Shown here one piece after another: positions 1 to 6,719 of a stretch of DNA of 24,184 nucleotides. Source of the DNA: a bacterium (lineage in GTDB: Bacteria > Nitrospinota_A > UBA7883 > JACRGQ01); assembly GCA_021815535.1 (NCBI GenBank), contig JAKAGL010000005.1, positions 1-24,184 of the forward strand, in the 5' to 3' direction. The number at the start of each line of letters is the position of its first letter. The stretch's first letter is position 1. The notes under the pieces were generated by a model. The model was given only the letters and a program-made list of their open reading frames with translations, had not been told where the DNA came from and did no database searches. The position numbers and the translations under genes are program-made.

Positions 1-800
1 TCGCCTTCCGCGACAAGGAACTGGGGCTTATCCGCCTGCGCGCATTCGGCGCTTACAGCTGCAAGATCAACGAACCGATCCTTTTCATCAACCAGCTCGT
101 CGGCCGCGAGGCCAAATACACCACCCCGCAGATCGAAGACTACCTGCGCGAGATCATCGTCAGCCGCGTGAACGATATTTTAGGGGAATCCATCGACAGC
201 TTTCTGGACCTCCCCTCCAAATACGAGGCCTTCGGCTCGCGTCTGAGCAGCCGCCTGCAAAGCGAATTCGGCAAATTCGGCATCGAGTTGAACGGATTCT
301 ACATCAATTCCATTACGCCGCCGGACGACGTGCAGAAAATGATTGACGAACGCGGCGGCATGGCCGCGGTGAAAGATATGGATCAGTTCCTGAAATTCCA
401 GTTGGCGAAAACACTCGAAACGGGCGGCGCCGTCAAGGATGGGGCAGGCGTGGGCGCCGCCATCGGCGTTGGAATGGGGGTCGGCATGCTGATGCCGGGC
501 TTCATGAGCAAGGCATTCATGCCGGACCAGCAGGACCTGAAAACCGCGGGGGTAAAGACGGTGCAGTGCCCCGAATGTCTTTCCTACACCCCCGAAAACA
601 GCCGTTTTTGCTATAAGTGCGGCCACCAGATGAATCCGATGAACAGTTGCCCCCGCTGCGGCAAGGTGATCCCGGTTCACGCCAAATTCTGCATGGAATG
701 CGGATTTGACCTTCATTCAAAGACCGTCTGCCCCCAATGCAAAACGGAGCTTCCCCCGGGAACGCATTTCTGCACCAACTGCGGGGAAAAGACGGGCTGA
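1..800 (+). CDS. SPFH-domain protein with C-terminal zinc ribbons (5' end outside window)
   Basis: The reading frame is open from base 3 to the TGA at 798-800, so 265 codons of a longer gene are visible; the internal GTG at 168 is not the real start. The opening residues (RDKELGLIRLRAFGAY) and the following helical stretch match the second half of the SPFH/band-7 domain of the YdjI/COG4260-type family, which is often named after a poxvirus virion core protein. A Gly/Met/Val-rich segment comes next (about residues 140-170 of the visible part). Three CxxC...CxxC zinc ribbons close the protein: CPECL...CYKCG, CPRCG...CMECG and CPQCK...CTNCG. SPFH proteins form oligomeric rings or membrane-associated assemblies, but the role of this soluble-looking subgroup is not established. 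The next gene starts 6 bases after the stop and also encodes zinc ribbons, suggesting a shared job. Family assignment is good; function is unknown. Confidence 0.82.
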   Translation, partial: AFRDKELGLIRLRAFGAYSCKINEPILFINQLVGREAKYTTPQIEDYLREIIVSRVNDILGESIDSFLDLPSKYEAFGSRLSSRLQSEFGKFGIELNGFYINSITPPDDVQKMIDERGGMAAVKDMDQFLKFQLAKTLETGGAVKDGAGVGAAIGVGMGVGMLMPGFMSKAFMPDQQDLKTAGVKTVQCPECLSYTPENSRFCYKCGHQMNPMNSCPRCGKVIPVHAKFCMECGFDLHSKTVCPQCKTELPPGTHFCTNCGEKTG

Positions 801-806
801 CGCCGC

Positions 807-2279
807 GTGGCCTTCTACATTTCGGCGCGATGCCCCGAATGCGGCGCGCCAGCCCGCCATCCCGAAGGGGTGTTCACCTTTAAGTGTCCGTTCTGCGCCA
901 GCGTCCTGCGCATAAAAGATGACGGGACATTTCTCAAGTACATCATTCCTGCCCGCATTTCGCCCGCCGACGCCCCGCTGGCGGTGAAACGGGCGATGGC
1001 GGAGGGAAAGGCGGGCGGCCTGAAATCGGTGCGCAAGATCATCACCTTTTACAAACCGTTCTGGTACTGCAAGGGGATGCTCTTCTTCGCCTATGCGGAG
1101 GAGGTGCTGGCGGCCCCAGCGCCATTGATGGATGAGAACAACCCGCCGCCGCCCCATGAATTTACCGCGGCCATACGGGATGCGGAACCCGCCGCGGCTG
1201 TCCTGGCCAAATCATGGAGCCACACCTTTGCCGCCAACCCGGGGCTGGCGGCTCCGTTGCTTTCCCTCGGCATTCAGGCCGAAGTGCTGACGCTGGAACC
1301 GTACGACAGCGAACGGTACACAGAAGCGCTCGTCGCCCCCATCACGGTGGACAAAACAGCCGCGGAAAAAACGGCCATGACCGTGGCCATGAACAATATG
1401 AACATGGAACGGAAACGGTACTCGTATTCCCGCCTCAACTTCATCGGCGAAAAATACTTCATCATTTACTATCCGGTGCTGGCCGCGGTCTGCGAAGCGC
1501 AGGATGGACATACAACCGTTCTGCTGGACGGCATCAACGGCAATTTCATCGCCGCCGTTCCGGGAAAAGAGATCATCGGCGAAACCGCGTCGTGGGAACG
1601 TTCAACATCAAGATTCAGCCTTATCACCCACCGTTGCCCCAACTGCGGCCACGATCTTGAACCTGGCGGATTCAACATCGTTTTTTACTGCCTCTCCTGC
1701 TTCAGCCTCTGGCTGCTGGATGGGAGCGATTACCGCCGCCTGCCAAAGAAAACATTGAAAAGCGCGGCGATCCAGGAAACCGTCTATATCCCCTTCTGGC
1801 GTTTTACGCTGGACTTGGAGAACACCGTGTCAGGCGAGAAGTACCGCACGGCGGGGGAATTGGCGAAACTGGTCAAAGGGGGCGACCTGTACCTGCGCGG
1901 CATCCCGCCCGGAAATCCGATTGTTTTTTACCTGCCCGCACTCACGGCATCCAACGCCACCGCCGCCCTTAAACTGGCTACCCGCATTTGCGGCGCTCAA
2001 AAGGAGTTGCCCTATGACGACATGGAGGAGCTTCCTTATGCCCGGTTTCAGGGGGCCTCGCTGCCGCTTGAAGAGGCGCGTCAAATGTTGCCTGTGGTTG
2101 CATTCTCGGTCATCGGCCGGACAGACAGAAAAACGGTCAGCTTCTACAATTCAATGGCGGTGAGGGATACATCGGCTGAACTGGTCTGGTATCCCTTCGA
2201 GGAAAAGGGAACGATGCTGGTGGACCAGTTTTTGGGATTCAACGTCGCCAAGCGGGGAATGGCGCCCCCCGATTATTGA
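807..2279 (+). CDS. Uncharacterised protein with two zinc ribbons
   Basis: A 490-residue protein that I do not recognise as a named family. Residues 9-30 form a CxxC-x14-CxxC zinc ribbon (C9, C12, C27, C30). A second ribbon sits mid-protein (C277, C280, C295, C298), flanked by hydrophobic aromatic stretches such as NIVFYCLSCFSLWLL. No signal peptide or clear membrane-helix series is visible, so it is probably cytoplasmic. GTG at 807 is chosen because the first ribbon begins only eight residues later and a TGA lies three codons upstream. There is no convincing Shine-Dalgarno sequence, so translation is probably coupled to the SPFH gene. The two genes share a reading frame, separated by that TGA. 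Zinc-ribbon partners beside SPFH proteins are known from ydjI-type operons, so a partnership is plausible but inferred. The last 7 bases overlap the converging membrane-protein gene. Confidence 0.75.
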   Translation: MAFYISARCPECGAPARHPEGVFTFKCPFCASVLRIKDDGTFLKYIIPARISPADAPLAVKRAMAEGKAGGLKSVRKIITFYKPFWYCKGMLFFAYAEEVLAAPAPLMDENNPPPPHEFTAAIRDAEPAAAVLAKSWSHTFAANPGLAAPLLSLGIQAEVLTLEPYDSERYTEALVAPITVDKTAAEKTAMTVAMNNMNMERKRYSYSRLNFIGEKYFIIYYPVLAAVCEAQDGHTTVLLDGINGNFIAAVPGKEIIGETASWERSTSRFSLITHRCPNCGHDLEPGGFNIVFYCLSCFSLWLLDGSDYRRLPKKTLKSAAIQETVYIPFWRFTLDLENTVSGEKYRTAGELAKLVKGGDLYLRGIPPGNPIVFYLPALTASNATAALKLATRICGAQKELPYDDMEELPYARFQGASLPLEEARQMLPVVAFSVIGRTDRKTVSFYNSMAVRDTSAELVWYPFEEKGTMLVDQFLGFNVAKRGMAPPDY

Positions 2280-2830
2280 GAGGCGGAGGCCGCATCGATG
2301 GCATCCAGCACGTCGGCGATCAGTTCGCGGTCTTTTTGAAAAACGTCTTTGATCTTCCTGACGGTATAGTAGTAAGAGGCGAGGGTCATCAGCGCGAAGA
2401 ACAGGTGCACCTTCCAATCCACCTTGCCCACATGCACCGCCCCGCCCAAGACCGTCATGGCTATAAGCAATGCGATGGTCGTCATGCAAAAAGGAAAGAG
2501 CGTTTTTTTAAGCGGCTTGGTGCGCAGGAAATATTCCCTTGCGATCCCCTTGCCCACCACCGCCTCCTTGATGCCGGCGCCGGTGACGACAAGGTAAAAC
2601 ATCGCCGCCACCAGGCTGAAAAGGCCGAACACGGCCGCAATAAGCCCTGCCGGAATATGGTAGTAAAGCATGGCGGGAAAAACCGGGACGGTAGAGCCGA
2701 TAAGGGCCGCGCCGGCGGTCAACAGCGCCGCGAAGGTGTTGAGGCGGACGAATAAAGTGGCTATCCGCGTGACGGGAAGCTCGCGCCCCGCGCCGCCTTC
2801 CCGGTTCTCTTCCGCCGCTGGCGTTGTCAT
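2273..2830 (-). CDS. Small four-helix membrane protein, unknown function
   Basis: A 185-residue protein with a charged N-terminus (about 25 residues) and four likely membrane segments near residues 31-50, 54-82, 110-131 and 140-157, ending in an acidic helix. Three histidines lie in or beside the segments (H58, H133, H142), an arrangement sometimes seen in b-type haem proteins, but nothing else supports haem binding. Its ATG overlaps the stop of the upstream DHH phosphoesterase gene by four bases (ATGA), so the two are almost certainly co-translated. Its 3' end overlaps the converging zinc-ribbon gene by 7 bases, leaving no room for a terminator between them. I do not recognise the family and assign no function. 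Confidence 0.75.
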   Translation of the reverse strand: MTTPAAEENREGGAGRELPVTRIATLFVRLNTFAALLTAGAALIGSTVPVFPAMLYYHIPAGLIAAVFGLFSLVAAMFYLVVTGAGIKEAVVGKGIAREYFLRTKPLKKTLFPFCMTTIALLIAMTVLGGAVHVGKVDWKVHLFFALMTLASYYYTVRKIKDVFQKDRELIADVLDAIDAASASQ

Positions 2831-4233
2831 TTTTTCGTGGCGCTCCGTTTTTGGGCGGCAATGATCCGCAAAACCCGTTTCTTGATCTCGGCGGTTATCC
2901 GGCCCTCCCCCCGCACCCCCAGATCGGCGGCAAGAGCTTTGCCCGGCATGGTGGCGCGGGCCATTTCGCCGTGGCCGCCGGCGCTTCCCAAATGGCCGAA
3001 TGCCCGGCGCATGGTTTCGCCCGCGTCGATCCGGGGGTCGACCGCGCGGGCGGCAAAAGTGGTAAGCTTACCGAAATTTCCCCAGACCAACGCAAACTCC
3101 GCATTACCGATCTGAAGCACAAAATCGGCCAGGCGCGGAACGAGATCCTCCTTATGCAACCGGCCCAAGGAAACAAACAGCGCGCCGCGTTCGACATGAT
3201 GGTGCTTCAACGCGCGGATAAATACGTTCACTTCGTGCGATCTGAGGCGCGGGCGTTCCATGCGCGAGATCAGCTCGTGGTCCGCCAGCGGCCACAACCC
3301 GCTGAACGCGCGGAAATCCTCGGCCGAAACGCCGCGGCCAAACAGCAGCGTATCGGTCTTCACGGCGTAATAAAGCGCGGTTGCCAGCCGGGTGTTGAGC
3401 TTGAAGCCGGCCGCATCAAGATATTCAACCATCATGCTGCTGGTGGCGCCGTAACCGGCCTGAATATCGACGTATGGGGCGTCACACGGCTCTGTTTGCG
3501 GGTGATGGTCGATAACGATGCGGACATTGCCGATATCCTGCCTGAAGAACGAGGGTTGCACGTCCACCAGAGCGATCTGTTCGGCGCGCCGGAGCGCGGC
3601 GGCGGTGACTGTTTTGACCTTGATGCCAAGCAACGAGATCATGCTGATATTCTCATTGCGCGAAACCCCCTTCAGGGTGACGACGGGGGTAGTGCGGCGG
3701 CTGCGCCCCAACAGGCGGGTGAGCGCCAAGGCGCTCCCGATGGCGTCGGGATCGGGGTCGTTTTGCGTGAGGATCCAGAGCGGCCGGTCCGGATCGACGC
3801 ACTGGCGCATTACCGCGATCCGTTTGTGCAGTTCCAGCAGTTTCCACTGGTTCATGACGGCGGGACGGAAGAGAGCGGCGGCGGCGATCACCGCCGTATC
3901 GGGAATGGCGGCGAGACGCTGCCGTTCCGCTTTGGGGATAACGCCGGTTTCCACCACAAGCGCCGGCGCGGACGGAAGCACGGCCCTGACTTTATTTAAC
4001 ATGTTCGCCACGCCGCGCGTAAGGCACACCACCACGCGTTCGGTTCCCGCCGAACGCACCTTTTTCAGCGCTTGCATGCGGCGCATGGCGCACCGCCCCT
4101 GGGGAAGCGCCTTTTTGAAACCGGCAAAGGGCTGGGAGCCGGGAACAATGACCGTGATGTCATCCTTTTCGCCCGCCAACCCCGCCAATGCCGCCGCGAG
4201 GCCGCTGGAATCCGTTATGACGACGTAATGCAT
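2827..4233 (-). CDS. DHH/DHHA1 phosphoesterase (NrnA-like) with an N-terminal Rossmann-like domain
   Basis: A 468-residue protein. Residues about 150-300 carry DHH-family motifs: QNDPDPDAIGS (157-167), D224 in LVDVQP, DHH at 242-244 and D294 in KTDTLLF. The DHHA1 half ends with the substrate-binding GGH at 419-421. Proteins of this type are Mn-dependent phosphoesterases acting on short oligoribonucleotides, pAp or cyclic dinucleotides. The first 140 or so residues form an extra alpha/beta domain of the kind seen in TrkA-N-DHH proteins, without a clean GxGxxG. In motif I the usual HxNPDxD reads QNDPDPD, so the first metal-binding His is Gln (codon CAA), which could change activity. The ATG at 4233 has a weak GGG-containing ribosome site. 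It lies 82 bases downstream of rng, so two RNA-turnover genes may be co-transcribed. Exact substrate unknown. Confidence 0.82.
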   Translation of the reverse strand: MHYVVITDSSGLAAALAGLAGEKDDITVIVPGSQPFAGFKKALPQGRCAMRRMQALKKVRSAGTERVVVCLTRGVANMLNKVRAVLPSAPALVVETGVIPKAERQRLAAIPDTAVIAAAALFRPAVMNQWKLLELHKRIAVMRQCVDPDRPLWILTQNDPDPDAIGSALALTRLLGRSRRTTPVVTLKGVSRNENISMISLLGIKVKTVTAAALRRAEQIALVDVQPSFFRQDIGNVRIVIDHHPQTEPCDAPYVDIQAGYGATSSMMVEYLDAAGFKLNTRLATALYYAVKTDTLLFGRGVSAEDFRAFSGLWPLADHELISRMERPRLRSHEVNVFIRALKHHHVERGALFVSLGRLHKEDLVPRLADFVLQIGNAEFALVWGNFGKLTTFAARAVDPRIDAGETMRRAFGHLGSAGGHGEMARATMPGKALAADLGVRGEGRITAEIKKRVLRIIAAQKRSATKK

Positions 4234-4315
4234 GGTAAAGCGCCCTACTCCCCGGCCGCACCCGTACCGGTATCAGCATACAAATGCGCGGCGCGGGGGC
4301 AGAGAAGGCGGCTCA

Positions 4316-5857
4316 TCAATTATCCATCACCGTGACTTCGAACTCCTCATCCGGCATTTCCTTCATGATCCGTATCTTGAATTTGAATTGCCGCTCGCTT
4401 TCCAGGCGTTCGAGATAATCATTTTCCTCTTCGTACAAAGCCGCGGCGATACGCGGCGGCACCTCCAGCAATATCTTTTTCGCCTTCGGCTTTTTACGGG
4501 AGGCCCGCTCGATCTCGCGGAAGATCTCGTAGCAGACCGTTTTGGCGCTCTTCATCATCCCCTTCCCTTCGCAGTGGGGGCAGGGCTGGCAGAGTATCTT
4601 CGCCAGGCTCTCGCGGGTGCGCTTGCGGGTCATTTCCACCAGCCCCAGTTCGGACACCCGCATGATGTTGGTGCGGCTCCGGTCGGTCTTCAGCGCCTGC
4701 TCAAGCGTTTTGTAGACCTTTTCCTTGCTCGGCTCCTTTTCCATATCGATAAAATCGATGATGATGATGCCGCCCAGGTTGCGCAGCTTGAGCTGGTACA
4801 CGATCTCTTTCACCGCTTCCAGGTTGGTTTTCAGGATGGTTTCTTCCTGATTCCGTTTGCCAACGAACTTGCCGGTATTCACGTCGATGGTGGTAAGCGC
4901 TTCGGTCTGGTCGATAACGATATACCCGCCGGATTTGAGCCATACTTTGCGCCCGAGCGCGCGCTCGATCTCAAGCTCCAGCCCGTACCCTTCGAATATC
5001 GGCTCTCCGCCGCGATACAGCTCTATCGCCGCATTTGGATCGCCGATCACGGCGTTCATGAATTCCACGCTGCGCTGGAAATCATCGGGCGAATCGACAA
5101 CCACCCGGTCCACATCCCGCCCGTAAAGATCGCGCAACGACCGTAGCACAATGTCGAGGTCGCGGTGGATGAGCGATGGGGCATGCGCCATCTCGTTTTT
5201 CGCCAGTATTGTTTCCCATAACCGGGCTAGAAAATCGATATCGCGCTTAAGCTCTTCCCGCGTGACCCCTTCGGCGGCGGTGCGGACGATAAACCCATGG
5301 CCGGGGCTCCGCAACTCTTCCACCAGGCTTTTCAGGCGTTCACGCTCTCCCTGGGCCTCGATGCGGCGCGAAACGCCGATCTGGGCCGCCAGCGGCATGA
5401 ACACCAGATAACGCCCCGGTAATGTGATGAATGAACTTATCCGCGTTCCTTTGGTGCCGATGGGGTCTTTCACCACCTGCACCATGATCTCCTGCCCTTC
5501 CTGAAGGATATCCTCTATGGGGGGGATTTCCTTCGGCGCGGCTATGTGGGCGGGAAGTTCCTCCAGAAGGGAATCGTTTCCTTCATGCCCATCCGGCGAT
5601 TTCCCAAAATCGGGAACAATGCCGTATTCGGCAAGATTGATATCACTTTTATGGAGAAAGCCGGATTTTTCAAGCCCCACGTCGACAAACGCCACCTGCA
5701 TCCCCGGCAACACCTTTGTCACGCGCCCGCGGTAGATGTTGCCGGCAATGCCTCTTTCCTTGGACCGCTCGATGTAGATCTCGCTGATACTGCGGTTCTC
5801 CAGCAGCGCCACGCGGGTTTCATAGGGCTCGACATTGATGATTATCTCGGTGCCCAT
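4316..5857 (-). CDS. rng: Ribonuclease G (RNase E/G family)
   Basis: A 513-residue RNase E/G endoribonuclease, close in length to E. coli RNase G (489). It would cleave single-stranded AU-rich RNA and take part in rRNA 5' maturation and mRNA decay. Visible parts are an S1 domain from about residue 37 (GNIYRGRVTKVLPGMQVAFVDVG), with a variable acidic insert around 77-118, and the catalytic DNase I-like domain. That domain has Mg-binding D325 (TTIDVNTG) and D368 (IIDFIDM). The zinc-link CPHC (C426, C429) would hold the dimer together. There is no long C-terminal scaffold region, which argues for RNase G rather than RNase E. The ATG at 5857 is chosen because family members begin with a sequence like MGTEIIINVEPYETRVALLE. 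The frame stays open upstream, and an in-frame GTG at 5902 is an alternative start. Near-perfect family match. Confidence 0.94.
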   Translation of the reverse strand: MGTEIIINVEPYETRVALLENRSISEIYIERSKERGIAGNIYRGRVTKVLPGMQVAFVDVGLEKSGFLHKSDINLAEYGIVPDFGKSPDGHEGNDSLLEELPAHIAAPKEIPPIEDILQEGQEIMVQVVKDPIGTKGTRISSFITLPGRYLVFMPLAAQIGVSRRIEAQGERERLKSLVEELRSPGHGFIVRTAAEGVTREELKRDIDFLARLWETILAKNEMAHAPSLIHRDLDIVLRSLRDLYGRDVDRVVVDSPDDFQRSVEFMNAVIGDPNAAIELYRGGEPIFEGYGLELEIERALGRKVWLKSGGYIVIDQTEALTTIDVNTGKFVGKRNQEETILKTNLEAVKEIVYQLKLRNLGGIIIIDFIDMEKEPSKEKVYKTLEQALKTDRSRTNIMRVSELGLVEMTRKRTRESLAKILCQPCPHCEGKGMMKSAKTVCYEIFREIERASRKKPKAKKILLEVPPRIAAALYEEENDYLERLESERQFKFKIRIMKEMPDEEFEVTVMDN

Positions 5858-5895
5858 CCACCCCCCGATACGAACGGAAAACCTTGAGAAAACAA
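5842..5895 (-). other. Possible 17-codon leader ORF overlapping the rng start
   Basis: A TTG at 5895-5893 lies 8 bases after a consensus AAGGAGG (5904-5910). It opens a 17-codon frame ending in TAA at 5844-5842, just inside rng and in a different frame from it. It could be a leader peptide coupled to rng, or the ribosome site may simply belong to an rng start that I have misplaced. Nothing about the peptide itself is recognisable. Confidence 0.2.
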
Positions 5896-5903
5896 CGTAC
5901 ACC

Positions 5904-5910
5904 CCTCCTT
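5904..5910 (-). promoter_or_regulatory. Consensus Shine-Dalgarno AAGGAGG in the rng leader
   Basis: This is the best ribosome-binding match in the region, but it is 46 bases upstream of the family-conserved rng ATG (5857). It is only one base from an in-frame GTG (5902), too close for normal use, and 8 bases from the TTG of a tiny out-of-frame ORF. The rng ATG itself has only a G-run three bases upstream. Start choice for rng is therefore uncertain. Confidence 0.5.
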
Positions 5911-5932
5911 TGGAACCGCGGCCACGTTTGAC

Positions 5933-5961
5933 TTGCTTTATGGGGGCCGCGAGACTACAAT
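5933..5961 (+). promoter_or_regulatory. Candidate tatA promoter (TTGCTT-N17-TACAAT)
   Basis: TTGCTT (5933-5938) and TACAAT (5956-5961) are separated by 17 bases, a good sigma-70-type arrangement. The predicted start of transcription is around 5967-5969, at or next to the tatA ATG (5969). There is no ribosome-binding site between them, so the message would be leaderless or nearly so. Confidence 0.45.
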
Positions 5962-5988
5962 TATACATATGTTTGGATTAGGTTTCAG
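5960..5988 (-). promoter_or_regulatory. Candidate rng promoter (CTGAAA-N17-TATAAT)
   Basis: On the minus strand a perfect TATAAT (5960-5965) lies 17 bases from CTGAAA (5983-5988), a 4 of 6 match to the -35 consensus. Transcription would begin near 5953 and give rng a leader of about 95 bases. The -10 box overlaps the tatA promoter on the other strand and the -35 box lies inside the tatA coding region. Confidence 0.4.
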
Positions 5989-6163
5989 CGAGTTATTACT
6001 CATCTTCCTTATCGTCTTTATACTTTTTGGCGCCAACAAACTGCCCGAACTCGGAGCGGGAATGGGGCAAGCCATCCGTAATTTCACCAAAGCCATGAAA
6101 GGCGAGGATGAAAAAGACGACAAGAAAGACGCGGCGGAAACCAAAACCCACAAAACCGTTTAA
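5969..6163 (+). CDS. tatA: Sec-independent protein translocase subunit TatA
   Basis: A 64-residue TatA-type protein: a short N-terminus, one membrane helix (about residues 5-21, ELLLIFLIVFILFG), the hinge ANKLPELG, an amphipathic helix (GMGQAIRNFTKAMKG) and a charged Asp/Lys-rich tail. TatA oligomers form the transport path for folded proteins carrying twin-arginine signals. The ATG at 5969 is chosen because it starts the typical MFGLGFSELLL; a TTG at 5933 would add twelve residues that do not fit the family. There is no Shine-Dalgarno sequence, and a promoter-like element ends just upstream, so translation may be leaderless. tatB follows 72 bases later; tatC is not in the window. Confidence 0.92.
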   Translation: MFGLGFSELLLIFLIVFILFGANKLPELGAGMGQAIRNFTKAMKGEDEKDDKKDAAETKTHKTV

Positions 6164-6235
6164 GGGTTTTGCCGGGCAAGGGCCGATCTCCCGCGAAGTC
6201 GGGAGAGCCATTTTCAGGCCGGGAGGAAATTCCTG

Positions 6236-6571
6236 ATGTTCGGAATAGGCGCGCCGGAAATGGCCCTGATCGTGATACTCGGCCTTATCTTCATCGGCCC
6301 CGCAAAATTGCCCGAAGTGGCCCGCACCGTCGGCCGCACCTACCGGGAGTTCCAAAAAGCCCTGGATGGCTTGAAAGATGAGATCGCCGCTCCCATGCAG
6401 GAGGCGAAACTCCATCTGGAAAAATCCACCGAAGAAGATGAGATCCGCAAGATAAAATCGGAGATCATGGAAACGAAAAAAGCCGTGGAAGCGGTCAGCC
6501 GCAAGCCGCTGGATATCGTTGCGGACAGGGAAACAAAAACTGCCCCCGTTCGCCCCGAACAAATAAACTGA
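6236..6571 (+). CDS. tatB: Sec-independent protein translocase subunit TatB (TatA/B family)
   Basis: A 111-residue protein starting MFGIGAPEMALIVILGLIFIG. It has one membrane helix with Glu8 near its start, the hinge GPAKLPEVAR and a long amphipathic helix. Next comes a highly charged helical region (about residues 45-90) and a disordered tail. Glu8, the GPxxLP hinge and the length beyond 100 residues favour TatB, the subunit that binds twin-arginine signal peptides together with TatC, over a second TatA. The ATG at 6236 follows GGGAGGAAATTCCTG, a good ribosome site. It is the second gene after tatA and is probably on the same transcript. TatA versus TatB assignment from sequence alone is not absolute. 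Confidence 0.83.
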   Translation: MFGIGAPEMALIVILGLIFIGPAKLPEVARTVGRTYREFQKALDGLKDEIAAPMQEAKLHLEKSTEEDEIRKIKSEIMETKKAVEAVSRKPLDIVADRETKTAPVRPEQIN

Positions 6572-6719
6572 TAAACGCCTCTTCTGCCCTCGAGGGAAGC
6601 ACACGTCGGCTGGTTATTGATTACGGAAAGGGCTGCCGCCGAACTCGCGGGCCGATACCCTCCGTATCGAATGCCGACCTGAGGGTGCAGGCCGGGAGCC
6701 CGCACCTCACGGCTATCTC
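6572..6719. other. Structured non-coding region between converging tatB and chemoreceptor genes
   Basis: 148 bases without a plausible gene but rich in complementary segments. There is a palindrome CCCTCGAGGG (6587-6596). GTCGGC (6605-6610) can pair with GCCGAC (6673-6678), enclosing two hairpins: CCGC/GCGG (6636-6639 with 6647-6650) and CGATAC/GTATCG (6653-6658 with 6664-6669, loop CCTCC). A bulged hairpin follows at 6680-6709. The layout looks like a multi-stem junction RNA. Neither strand has a T-run after the last hairpin. It may be an ncRNA, a 3'-end stabiliser or a dispersed palindromic repeat. Confidence 0.4.
6680..6709. terminator. Bulged hairpin at the converging 3' ends of tatB and the chemoreceptor gene
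   Basis: TGAGG, a bulged G, TGC, a mismatch and GGC pair with GCC, GCA and CCTCA around the loop CGGGA, giving 11 base pairs. It lies 11 bases beyond the chemoreceptor stop on the minus strand and about 110 bases beyond tatB. There is no U-tract on either side, so Rho-independent termination is doubtful; blocking exonucleases is an alternative role. Confidence 0.35.

Noticed and set aside
168..800. GTG at 168 as the start of the SPFH gene
   Set aside because: The frame is open to the window edge, and the upstream residues match the SPFH family, so the gene begins outside the window.
2824..3999. Long plus-strand ORF opposite the DHH gene (391 codons)
   Set aside because: It is antisense to a gene with clear family motifs; its His/Arg/Gly-rich translation is the usual shadow of a GC-rich gene.
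4234..4315. Small gene or terminator between rng and the DHH gene
   Set aside because: Only an 8-base palindrome (TACCGGTA) and GC-rich sequence are seen; there is no hairpin with a T-run and no credible ORF.
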